Positions 1-5,220 of a stretch of 5,220 bases of DNA are shown here, in pieces (positions within the stretch are counted from its first letter, which is position 1; every line of letters starts with the position of its first letter). Where the stretch lies: NCBI GenBank assembly GCA_029884275.1, contig JAOUIC010000157.1, positions 1-5,220 of the forward strand, read 5' to 3'. This DNA is from Gemmatimonadota bacterium. GTDB lineage: Bacteria > Gemmatimonadota > Gemmatimonadetes > Gemmatimonadales > GWC2-71-9. The position numbers and the translations under genes are program-made. A model generated the notes under the pieces. The model was given only the letters and a program-made list of their open reading frames with translations, had not been told where the DNA came from and did no database searches.

Positions 1-857
1 ATCGGCCGGTCGGGGAGCAGCTCGGCATCGAGGTTGAGCCGGAGCCTGGGCCCCTGGTTCCGCTCGGTGAGCCGGAAGACCAGGCCGTAGTCCTCGCAGC
101 CGAGCGCCACCGCGGGCGCCTTCTTGTTGTAGGTGTCGAAGATCTCGATCGTCCCCCAGGCGTCCTTGGGCCGGCTGGTGAGGATGCCCGCCACACCGGC
201 CGCCTCGAGTCTCAATCCGAGTTCACCGGTGCCGAGCGCCAGGCTGTATCCGGTGCCGCGAACATTGGGGCCGGCCCACTCGCGCCGCACCTGGGCCTTG
301 AGCGAGTCCATCCGCTCCCGGCTCTCCAGGGTGCCATGCTCGGTCCAGTCCGCGGTGGGCCGGCAGGTCGGCTGCGGCGCCGAGACCAGCACCAGCTTGC
401 CCTTCGCCATCGGGAGCCAGGCCACGAACTCGGTCGAGTCGGCGAAGCGCGGGAGGATGATGGTCGTCGCATCGAGATTCTTCTTCTTCGTGCCGGGGCT
501 GAACCCCAGCATGGTCCCCTCGAGACTGCGGGCCCTCGGTGCGATGAGATCGATGTGCGAGTGGCCACGGCGCCACGCCCTCCAGGTCCCGGACTGCTCG
601 TTGCGGGCCTCGATCCCCCACGAGGTGTAGGTGCGGACCAGCCAGTCGTTGCCGCGCTTCTGGCCATCGGTGCCGGTCAGGCGTGGGCCGATGGAGTCGA
701 GCAGGACCTGCGCCAGCGCCTCGGTCTGGGAGCTGTCCATGCCGAGCGACCAGATTCGCCGGAGGGTGGGCTCGTCAGTGGGAAACGTCTGGGCGTTCGC
801 GGACTGGCCCAGGCCGAGCAGGGCGGCAAGCAAGAATGCCGGAATGGAGCGATGCAT
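1..857 (-). CDS. Secreted M28-family zinc metallopeptidase, N-terminal part (runs off the window)
   Basis: An open frame of 285 codons reads leftward from an ATG at 857-855 and leaves the window without a stop. Residues 1-22 form a signal peptide: MHRS, a hydrophobic core (AFLLAALLGLG), then a signal peptidase I site ANA|Q. Export to the periplasm or outside is therefore likely. Residues 56-72 (IGPRLTGTDGQKRGNDW) and 79-98 (SWGIEAR.., TWRAWRRG) match the N-terminus of M28 aminopeptidase-like proteins abundant in Gemmatimonadota. About residues 125-270 look like the protease-associated (PA) insert, with AAGVAGILTS (219-228) and CEDYG (254-258). The zinc ligands expected for M28 lie further on and cannot be seen. 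The likely role is hydrolysis of exogenous peptides. No Shine-Dalgarno is visible; the signal peptide and the absence of an upstream in-frame start fix the start. Family call is from recalled pattern, fairly sure. Confidence 0.87.
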   Translation of the reverse strand, partial: MHRSIPAFLLAALLGLGQSANAQTFPTDEPTLRRIWSLGMDSSQTEALAQVLLDSIGPRLTGTDGQKRGNDWLVRTYTSWGIEARNEQSGTWRAWRRGHSHIDLIAPRARSLEGTMLGFSPGTKKKNLDATTIILPRFADSTEFVAWLPMAKGKLVLVSAPQPTCRPTADWTEHGTLESRERMDSLKAQVRREWAGPNVRGTGYSLALGTGELGLRLEAAGVAGILTSRPKDAWGTIEIFDTYNKKAPAVALGCEDYGLVFRLTERNQGPRLRLNLDAELLPDRP

Positions 858-931
858 TGGCGGTTTCTGGCGGCGTCGAAGGATGGTTGGAGAGGTGGAA
901 CGGCGCGTCGCGGCCGGTCCCGGACGGCACA

Positions 932-959
932 ATCGTACCGTCGCCGCGACCCTGGCGAA
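932..959 (-). promoter_or_regulatory. Weak candidate promoter for the M28 peptidase gene
   Basis: On the minus strand a TTCGCC hexamer (959-954) lies 16 bases before TACGAT (937-932), about 75 bases upstream of the peptidase ATG. The -10-like hexamer keeps TA..AT, but the -35 match is poor, and promoter consensus in this phylum is not well fixed. It is offered because the 140-base gap separates the peptidase from the upstream minus-strand pair, so an independent promoter is plausible. Confidence 0.22.
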
Positions 960-973
960 AGCCCGATCGCCAG
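952..973 (-). terminator. Candidate hairpin terminator after the GNAT/winged-helix pair
   Basis: CTGGCGA (952-958) and TCGCCAG (967-973) are perfect 7-base inverted arms around an 8-base loop, 24 bases past the stop codon of the winged-helix-like gene. No U-run follows in the minus direction, so it is not a classic intrinsic terminator. It could instead stabilise the mRNA end, act as an operator for the peptidase gene, or be chance in GC-rich DNA. Confidence 0.3.
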
Positions 974-997
974 ATTCGTGGCCCGGCGCCGGCGTCA

Positions 998-1312
998 TCA
1001 GGCCGACCGGCGGACCGCTCCCTTCATCGCGGCGAGATGGCGCCGGCCCGAGGGAGTGAGCTCGAGACGACCCGGTGGTGCGCGGTCGCCACCTTCGACG
1101 AGCCCCTCCCGTGCGAGGTCATGTGCTGCCGCCCGAATGAGCGCTCGGGTGGCCGGCCAGGCCCAGGGCAGTGCCGCGGGCGCTCGCGGCTCCGCGTCCA
1201 CTGCAAGCAGGACGATGGCGCGGGCCACGGCCATGAGTTCCTCCCCGTTCCGAACCGGCCGTCCGTCCGTCGCCAGGGCAAGCGCCGCGGGGTACCACGG
1301 GTTGCCCCGCAT
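998..1312 (-). CDS. Small hypothetical protein with winged-helix-like C-terminus
   Basis: A 104-residue protein starts at ATG 1312-1310 and stops at TGA 1000-998. The start is chosen because AAGGA (1324-1320) sits 7 bases upstream and because the ATG overlaps the GNAT stop codon by one base (TGATG), which suggests translational coupling. The same frame is open further upstream to 1564, but that part lies antiparallel-free inside the GNAT gene and is low-complexity Arg/Pro-rich. Residues 1-50 begin MRGNPWYPAALALA and show no known motif. Residues 54-96 run helix (ATRALIRAAAHDLAREGLV), then a turn and a strand-like wing (GRLELTPSGRRHLAAM), the pattern seen at the end of PadR/MarR-like winged-helix domains. 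It has no signal peptide or membrane segment, so it is likely cytoplasmic. DNA binding is inference; the protein is short for a full regulator. Function is unknown. Confidence 0.72.
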   Translation of the reverse strand: MRGNPWYPAALALATDGRPVRNGEELMAVARAIVLLAVDAEPRAPAALPWAWPATRALIRAAAHDLAREGLVEGGDRAPPGRLELTPSGRRHLAAMKGAVRRSA

Positions 1313-1929
1313 CACGCCGTCCTTCCGTGCAGCAGGAGAGTCGGCCTCACCGGGCGCGACGCGCGCAGCGCTCGCCGCACCGGGAGAATCATGTCGACGA
1401 CCCCATCCTCGACCCGGGCCCGGCGTCCGCCGAGTCGCTCGATCAGGTGGAGCGCCGCCTCGTGCTCGGCCAGCACGGGGGCGACCAGCTGCCCGATCCC
1501 GCGCTGGGCAGCGGAACCCATGAGGGTCCTGAGCAGGAGCGACCCCAGGCCGAAACCCTGCCATTCGTCAAGCAGGGTGACGGCGAATTCGGCGCTCTCC
1601 GGGTGCTCCCGATCTCGCACGAACCGCGCGACGCCCACCCCGGGGGAGCCGGGTTCGTCAATGGCCAACGCCGCCCACGCGACGTGCTCGCGGAAGTCGA
1701 CCTCACTCAGGTATCGGAGCCTTGCTTCACTCAGCCGGGACACCTGCGAGTGGAAGCGGAAGTAGCGCGAGCGCGGACTCATCCGGGCAAGTCCGGCGGC
1801 GAGATTTGCCCGGTCGGCGGGGACCACCGGGCGCACCCGCACCCGACGCCCGTCGTTGAGCAGTGCTCGAAAGGCGAGCGAGCGGGCCCACGTCCCGGCC
1901 TCGTCAGCCGGAGCTGTCTTCGGCATCAT
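1312..1929 (-). CDS. GNAT-family N-acetyltransferase (Pat-type GNAT domain)
   Basis: This 205-residue protein would transfer an acetyl group from acetyl-CoA to an amine; the substrate cannot be told. Residues 30-60 (VRVRPVVPADR.., ARMSPRSRYFRFHS) match the opening of the GNAT domain found at the end of Pat-like protein acetyltransferases (RPxxPxDxxxL...LSPxSRYxRF). EFAV (114-117) begins the central strand, and QGFGLGSLLL (124-133) is motif A, the Q-x-x-G-x-G loop that binds acetyl-CoA pyrophosphate. The conserved-looking helix EHEAALHLIERLG (155-167) is motif B. No nucleotide-binding or CoA-ligase domain is fused, so it is a stand-alone domain. ATG at 1929 follows AGGGAGGA (1944-1937) with 7 bases between; the next codon is also ATG and would be 10 bases away. 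The gene overlaps the following small gene by one base. It might modify proteins or a small metabolite. Confidence 0.9.
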   Translation of the reverse strand: MMPKTAPADEAGTWARSLAFRALLNDGRRVRVRPVVPADRANLAAGLARMSPRSRYFRFHSQVSRLSEARLRYLSEVDFREHVAWAALAIDEPGSPGVGVARFVRDREHPESAEFAVTLLDEWQGFGLGSLLLRTLMGSAAQRGIGQLVAPVLAEHEAALHLIERLGGRRARVEDGVVDMILPVRRALRASRPVRPTLLLHGRTA

Positions 1930-1936
1930 CGTCTGA

Positions 1937-1944
1937 TCCTCCCT
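1937..1944 (-). promoter_or_regulatory. Strong Shine-Dalgarno of the GNAT gene
   Basis: AGGGAGGA on the minus strand lies 7 bases before the first of two tandem ATG codons (1929 and 1926). It decides the start at 1929 rather than the second ATG. Confidence 0.8.
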
Positions 1945-1985
1945 GTACCACCGGAAGGCGCAGAATCGCCCTGGACCGGCTCAGG

Positions 1986-2004
1986 GACGCCGAAGGCTGG
2001 CGTC
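1986..2004. repeat. Perfect inverted repeat GACGCC-N7-GGCGTC in the divergent intergenic region
   Basis: Two 6-base arms (1986-1991 and 1999-2004) flank 7 bases. The site lies about 57 bases before the GNAT start and about 97 bases before the sigma factor start, where a shared operator could sit. On the minus strand it overlaps a TTGACG hexamer (2006-2001) that resembles a -35 element, although no good -10 follows it. It could also form a small hairpin in RNA. Chance is possible in GC-rich DNA. Confidence 0.4.
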
Positions 2005-2021
2005 AAACGGCGATCGGAGGC

Positions 2022-2036
2022 TATTTACGCATGCGT
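2022..2036. promoter_or_regulatory. AT-rich hexamer plus 10-base palindrome upstream of the sigma factor
   Basis: TATTTA (2022-2027) is the only AT-rich run in the divergent region and resembles a -10 element for the sigma gene, but no clear -35 stands 16-18 bases before it. It runs into ACGCATGCGT (2027-2036), a perfect 10-base palindrome. A promoter with an operator at its -10/+1 side is one reading; the palindrome also contains the ATG of a possible leader ORF, which is the competing reading. Confidence 0.33.
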
Positions 2037-2123
2037 CCCCCGCGCCCCGGCCCTGCTCACCACCGGGTGTGGCGCATGGTCCGTCAAGCGAACACGAGAA
2101 GATGGCCTCAGACCCCGACGTGA
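2031..2123 (+). CDS. Possible 30-residue leader ORF overlapping the sigma factor start
   Basis: ATG at 2031 follows GGAGG (2016-2020) with 10 bases between, the best Shine-Dalgarno on the plus strand in this region. It encodes 30 residues, beginning MRPPRPGPAHHRV and ending with TGA at 2121-2123, 19 bases past the sigma factor ATG (2102) and in a different frame. The peptide is rich in Arg and Pro and resembles no family. If translated, ribosomes ending there could reinitiate at the sigma gene, whose own ribosome site is poor. If TATTTA (2022-2027) is a true -10 element, the mRNA would start past GGAGG and this ORF would not be translated from it. The two readings exclude each other. Weak call. 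Confidence 0.25.
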   Translation: MRPPRPGPAHHRVWRMVRQANTRRWPQTPT

Positions 2124-2662
2124 CTCAGGCGCTGCTCGCGCTTTCGGCTGGCGACCGCGCGGCGCTGGACAACCTCCTGCCAGCCATCTACGAACGGCTC
2201 CGCGAGCAGGCGCACCGGGCCCTCCGCCGCGAGCGACCCGACCACACCCTCTCGCCCACGGCACTGGTCCACGAGGCCTACCTGAAGCTGGTGCGGCTGG
2301 AGCGCGTCGCCTGGCAGGACCGCGCCCACTTCTTCGGGGCCTGCGCCAACGAGATGCGGCGCATCCTGGTGGACCATGCCCGGCAGCGGAAGGCGGACAA
2401 GCGCGGCGCGGGTGCGGAGCACGTCGCTCTCGAGAACGCGCTCGAAGCGGCGCATGCGAGGCCGGGCGAGCTGGTGGCCCTCGACGAAGCGCTGGAGCGG
2501 CTGAAGAGCCTCGATGAGCGCCAGGTCCGGGTGGTGGAATGCCGCTTCTTCGCCGGGATGAATGTGGAGGAAACCGCCGAGGCGCTCGCCATCTCGCCCG
2601 CCACCGTGAAGCGTGACTGGACGCTGGCCCGGGCCTGGCTCAACCGGGAACTGAGCGCGTGA
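2102..2662 (+). CDS. ECF-type RNA polymerase sigma factor (TIGR02999 / Sigma70_ECF family), kinase-linked
   Basis: This 186-residue protein has region 2 at about residues 20-95 and region 4 at about 125-182. It would direct RNA polymerase to a specific promoter set. Family marks are RERPDHTLSPTALVHEAYLKL (44-64 in part), AHFFGACANEMRRILVDHAR (75-94) and a region 4 helix-turn-helix with VEETAEALAISPATVKRDW (155-173). No region 3 or 1 is present, as usual for ECF factors. In region 2.2, where classical ECF factors have DAED, this one has S51-P-T53-A. ATG 2102 gives the family's usual length of about 185 residues. An in-frame GTG at 2069 would add 11 residues with no Shine-Dalgarno, so it is less likely; GAGAAG touches the ATG and is too close to help. 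The stop overlaps the kinase start by four bases. No anti-sigma gene is adjacent. Confidence 0.93.
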   Translation: MASDPDVTQALLALSAGDRAALDNLLPAIYERLREQAHRALRRERPDHTLSPTALVHEAYLKLVRLERVAWQDRAHFFGACANEMRRILVDHARQRKADKRGAGAEHVALENALEAAHARPGELVALDEALERLKSLDERQVRVVECRFFAGMNVEETAEALAISPATVKRDWTLARAWLNRELSA

Positions 2663-5220
2663 GCGGCGACCAGGACCGAACCCTGGACTGGGCCCGGATC
2701 CAGGAGGTCTTCCACCGGGCCCTGGAGCTGGAGGGGACGCACCGGGCGCTCTACCTCGACCAGGCCACCGCCGGCGACCTCGAACTCCGGGCGGAGGTCG
2801 AGTCGCTCCTGGCCCATGCCACCGGGGGGATGCTGGGCGAACCGGTTGAGAGACCGCCGGCCGCCGGCGCCATGGAGGCCCGGTTCGGGCCGTACCGGAT
2901 CGTCCGGCCGCTGGGGGAGGGCGGCATGGGACGGGTCTACCTGGCTGAGCGGACCGGCGCGGGATTCACTCAGCGGGTGGCGCTCAAGGTGCTGCGGGGC
3001 GACCTCCTGAGCGGGTCGCCAGAGGTGGAGCGGCGCTTCACGCGCGAGCGCCAGATCCTGGCCCGGCTGGAGCATCCCGGCATCGCCCGGCTCATCGATG
3101 GCGGTTACGGCCCCGGGGACCAGCCCTACCTCGCGATGGAATACGTCGAAGGCGAGACGCTGGCCGATTATGTCGGTCGCTGCGCGCTCTCGATCGAGAC
3201 CCGGCTGGACCTGTTCATCGCGGTATGCGAAGCGGTGCACTACGCTCACCAGCACCTGGTGATCCACCGCGACCTCAAGCCGAGCAACATCGTGATCACC
3301 GCCACCGGCGACCCGAAGCTGCTCGACTTCGGAATCGCGACGCTGGTGGAGGGCGAGGATGACGCCCGGTCCGGCGAATTCCCCCTGCTCCGGACCGGCA
3401 ACTGGTTCACCCCGGCCTATTCCAGCCCGGAGCAGGTCCGGCAGGAGAGGGTGACCACGCTGTCGGACATCTACTCACTTGGCGTCCTGCTCTACGAGCT
3501 CCTCACCTGCGCCCGACCGTACGAGGTGGTGGATCTCTCGCCGGCCGCCGTGGAGGAGGTGGTCTGCCGCCGCCTTCCCGAGCGGCCCAGTGCCCGGGTC
3601 GGCGACTCCCGCCTCGCGCGGCGGCTCCGAGGCGACCTGGACACCATCGTGCTCAAGGCGCTCGCCAAGGAGCCCGAACGCCGCTACCGCTCCGCGCAGG
3701 GGCTGGCCGAGGATCTGCGCCGGCACATGGAGCACGAACCGGTCTCCGCCCGCCCCGACAGCCTGGGGTATCGGCTCCAGACCTTCGCCCGACGGAACCG
3801 CACGGCGGTGACCGGCGCGCTGCTCGCGCTGGTGGCGCTCACGGCGGGGCTCGTCACGACCAGCTGGCAGGCCCGGGAGGCGGCGGCAGCCCGGGAGCGG
3901 GCCGAAGCGGCGCTGGGTCGTTCGGAGGAAGTCACCCGGTTCCTGATCGAGCTGTTCCAGCAGAGCGACCCGGCGCTCGCCCCCGTGGATGCCGCCTTCG
4001 CCCGGGGGATCGTGGAGAGCGGGCGGGCGAGGGTGGGCGAGCTCAGGGATCAGCCACTGGTGCAGGCCAGGCTGCTCGACGCCCTCGGCCTCGTGACGCT
4101 CAGCCTCCGCGATGTGAACCAGGCCCGGGCGCTGATGGAGCAGTCGGTGGCCATCCGACGCACCGAGGAGGGAGAAGGGCACCTCGACTACGCCATCGGC
4201 CTCCAGCACCTCGGCCGGGTCCGCCGTGTCGAGGGCCGCTACGCGAAGGCAGAGTCCTTGTATGTCCAGGCCCTGGGCATCATGCGCGACACCGTCGGGA
4301 CAGACCATCCCGCCTACACCGATGCGTTGAGCGACCTGGCCTTTCTCCTGCCGTACCTGTCGCGCACGCCGGAGGCGGAGCAGCACTACCGCGAGGTCGT
4401 GGCCATCCGTCGGCGTATCCTGCCTCCGGGAGATCCCCTCATCGCCGATGCCGTCCTGAGAGTGGCGGCCACGTTGCGAGCCCAGCGGAAGTTCGTCGCT
4501 GCGGAGTCCGCCGGCCGGGAGGGCTTCCAGCTCCGACTCCAGAGCCTGGGGCCGACCCACCCCCAGGTGGGTGCCGCGCTATTCAACCTCGCGGACATCC
4601 TGGTCGGCGACTCGTCCCGCTGGGCCGAGGCCGAATCGCTCTACCTCGCTGGCATGGCGGTGCAGCGTCGTGCCATCGGCCCCAATTACCTCGGGATCGC
4701 CCACGGCCTGGGCAACCTGGCCGCCCTGTACCGCCGCGAGCGCCGCCTCGCGGAGGCAGAGTCGCTGGCCCGGAGAACGTTGGAGCTTCGTGAGCTGGTC
4801 ATGGGCCCCAAGAACGTCGCGGTCGTCTGGGACAAGGCCTCGCTGGCGGCCATTCTCGCGGACCGGGGAGCGCTGGACGAGGCGATCGCCGTTCAGCTGG
4901 AGGCGGTCGAGACTCTCGAGCGCACCTACGGCCCCGACCACTCGGACGTGGCGGGGATACTGGCCGGCCTGGCCCGGTTGCAGCTGCGGAAGGGCAGGCT
5001 GATGGCAGCGGAAACACTGCTGGTCCGGAGCGTAGCCATCCGCGAGCGGGCCCACGGGCGCGACAACCTGCACGGCGCGCGTGACCTCGCCACACTCGGC
5101 CAGATCAGCCTGAGACGCCGCGAGTACGGCCTCGCGGAGCAGCGTCTGATCGATGCCCTTGACCGGATGCGGGCGGCCACTTTCGCCGAACCTGGTGAGA
5201 TCGAGGCGGTGCGGCGCGAC
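2659..5220 (+). CDS. Transmembrane Ser/Thr protein kinase with extracytoplasmic TPR array (runs off the window)
   Basis: The frame opens at GTG 2659, overlapping the sigma stop as GTGA, and stays open for 854 codons to the window end. Residues 10-54 are the helical N-terminal segment common in this kinase class (DWARIQEVF, LRAEVESLLAH). The kinase domain spans about 79-358: glycine loop GEGGMG (86-91), Lys110 in VALK, helix-C Glu130, HRDLKPSN (203-210) with catalytic Asp205, DFG (223-225) and SPE (256-258). All catalytic residues are present, and HRD arginine suggests control by activation-loop phosphorylation; Thr246 and Thr251 are candidate sites. RRNR precedes one membrane helix (about 382-402), which places the kinase inside and the rest outside. 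A charged helical linker and EEVTRFLIELFQQSDP (423-438) lead into nine TPRs from residue 467. It probably phosphorylates the overlapping sigma factor or partners in response to an outside signal (inference). Confidence 0.95.
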   Translation, partial: MSGDQDRTLDWARIQEVFHRALELEGTHRALYLDQATAGDLELRAEVESLLAHATGGMLGEPVERPPAAGAMEARFGPYRIVRPLGEGGMGRVYLAERTGAGFTQRVALKVLRGDLLSGSPEVERRFTRERQILARLEHPGIARLIDGGYGPGDQPYLAMEYVEGETLADYVGRCALSIETRLDLFIAVCEAVHYAHQHLVIHRDLKPSNIVITATGDPKLLDFGIATLVEGEDDARSGEFPLLRTGNWFTPAYSSPEQVRQERVTTLSDIYSLGVLLYELLTCARPYEVVDLSPAAVEEVVCRRLPERPSARVGDSRLARRLRGDLDTIVLKALAKEPERRYRSAQGLAEDLRRHMEHEPVSARPDSLGYRLQTFARRNRTAVTGALLALVALTAGLVTTSWQAREAAAARERAEAALGRSEEVTRFLIELFQQSDPALAPVDAAFARGIVESGRARVGELRDQPLVQARLLDALGLVTLSLRDVNQARALMEQSVAIRRTEEGEGHLDYAIGLQHLGRVRRVEGRYAKAESLYVQALGIMRDTVGTDHPAYTDALSDLAFLLPYLSRTPEAEQHYREVVAIRRRILPPGDPLIADAVLRVAATLRAQRKFVAAESAGREGFQLRLQSLGPTHPQVGAALFNLADILVGDSSRWAEAESLYLAGMAVQRRAIGPNYLGIAHGLGNLAALYRRERRLAEAESLARRTLELRELVMGPKNVAVVWDKASLAAILADRGALDEAIAVQLEAVETLERTYGPDHSDVAGILAGLARLQLRKGRLMAAETLLVRSVAIRERAHGRDNLHGARDLATLGQISLRRREYGLAEQRLIDALDRMRAATFAEPGEIEAVRRD
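4057..5220 (+). repeat. Nine tandem 42-residue TPR units (kinesin-light-chain type) in the kinase C-terminus
   Basis: Repeats start at residues 467, 508, 550, 592, 634, 677, 719, 761 and 803, almost all exactly 42 residues apart. The first is 41 and the fifth is 43, owing to one extra residue near SSRW. Each has a helix pair, with a hydrophobic xxLGxL-like first helix, an AEA/AES-type centre and an SVAIRR-like second helix, followed by a GP/GxDH linker. The period fits TPR_10/TPR_12, not the standard 34-residue TPR. These arrays bind peptides or proteins; here they lie on the far side of the membrane from the kinase. The ninth unit is at the window edge, so the count may rise. Confidence 0.85.

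Noticed and set aside
476..490. Short TTC-rich microsatellite-like run
   Set aside because: It is the reverse of AAG-AAG-AAG-AAT coding for KKKN in the peptidase PA-domain region. It is too short and in frame to be a contingency locus.
1..857. Peptidase as a broken gene lacking zinc ligands
   Set aside because: The frame is intact up to the window edge. The ligands lie later in M28 proteins, so their absence is only truncation by the window.
1258..1274. GTCC tandem run (gtccgtccgtccgtc-like)
   Set aside because: It lies in the coding part of the winged-helix-like gene and encodes TDGRPV in frame. It is too short to matter as a repeat.
336..1523. Long plus-strand open frame of 395 codons at the left
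   Set aside because: It lies opposite the peptidase, winged-helix-like and GNAT genes. Its product is Arg/Ala/Pro-rich with no motif, the usual mirror of high third-position GC codon use.
1313..1564. Upstream extension of the winged-helix-like frame inside the GNAT gene
   Set aside because: The added residues are Arg/Pro/Gly-rich and out of frame with GNAT, whose motif A is encoded here. The ATG at 1312 has a good ribosome site.
2069..2101. GTG start adding 11 residues to the sigma factor
   Set aside because: No ribosome site precedes it, and the extra residues (MAHGPSSEHEK) resemble nothing in the family. ATG 2102 gives the usual length. It is not ruled out.
1327..2517. Long plus-strand open frame of 396 codons crossing the intergenic region
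   Set aside because: It runs opposite the GNAT gene, then out of frame through the sigma gene, which has clear family motifs in its own frame. The product is low complexity.
2278..3267. Minus-strand open frame of 329 codons
   Set aside because: It is opposite the sigma factor and kinase, both with recognised catalytic or DNA-binding motifs. The antisense product shows none.
3475..4560. Minus-strand open frame of 361 codons
   Set aside because: It is opposite the kinase C-lobe, membrane helix and TPRs. The rich His/Gln/Gly/Arg content reflects reversed GC-rich codons.
1..5220. CRISPR array, tRNA or rRNA genes, insertion sequences, phage or att sites
   Set aside because: I searched by eye on both strands. 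There are no spaced direct repeats, no clover-leaf with CCA end, no transposase motifs and no terminal repeats.

Overview
This 5.2 kb window is GC-rich, densely coding bacterial chromosome. The gene families point to Gemmatimonadota or a similar high-GC environmental phylum such as Acidobacteriota. The clues are a secreted M28-type peptidase with a Gemmatimonadota-like N-terminus, and a TIGR02999-type ECF sigma factor fused by overlap to a Pkn-type kinase with one membrane segment and a TPR tail. The assignment is from family habit only; there is no rRNA or marker gene to settle it.

Layout: two gene blocks point away from each other from an intergenic region at 1930-2101. The left block is on the minus strand. 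A GNAT acetyltransferase (1929 to 1312) overlaps by one base (TGATG) a 104-residue protein with a winged-helix-like C-terminus (1312 to 998). After a 140-base gap holding a hairpin and a weak promoter candidate comes the secreted M28-family metallopeptidase (857 to beyond base 1), cut by the window edge. The right block is on the plus strand. An ECF sigma factor (2102-2662) overlaps by four bases (GTGA) a transmembrane Ser/Thr kinase (2659 to beyond 5220), which is cut after nine TPR repeats. No gene-free stretch exceeds 172 bases.

How the genes work together: the sigma factor and kinase look like one signalling unit. The kinase domain would be cytoplasmic and the TPR array outside the membrane. 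The sigma factor lacks the usual acidic DAED patch of region 2.2 and has S-P-T-A there, with no anti-sigma gene next to it. This fits control of the sigma factor by phosphorylation, as reported for EcfP/PknT of Vibrio, but that is inference here. The GNAT and winged-helix-like pair is probably translationally coupled; its substrate is unknown. The divergent intergenic region carries two perfect inverted repeats and a possible 30-codon leader ORF that has a better Shine-Dalgarno than the sigma gene. The gene families are known ones; the most interesting points are the sigma/kinase coupling and the leader region.
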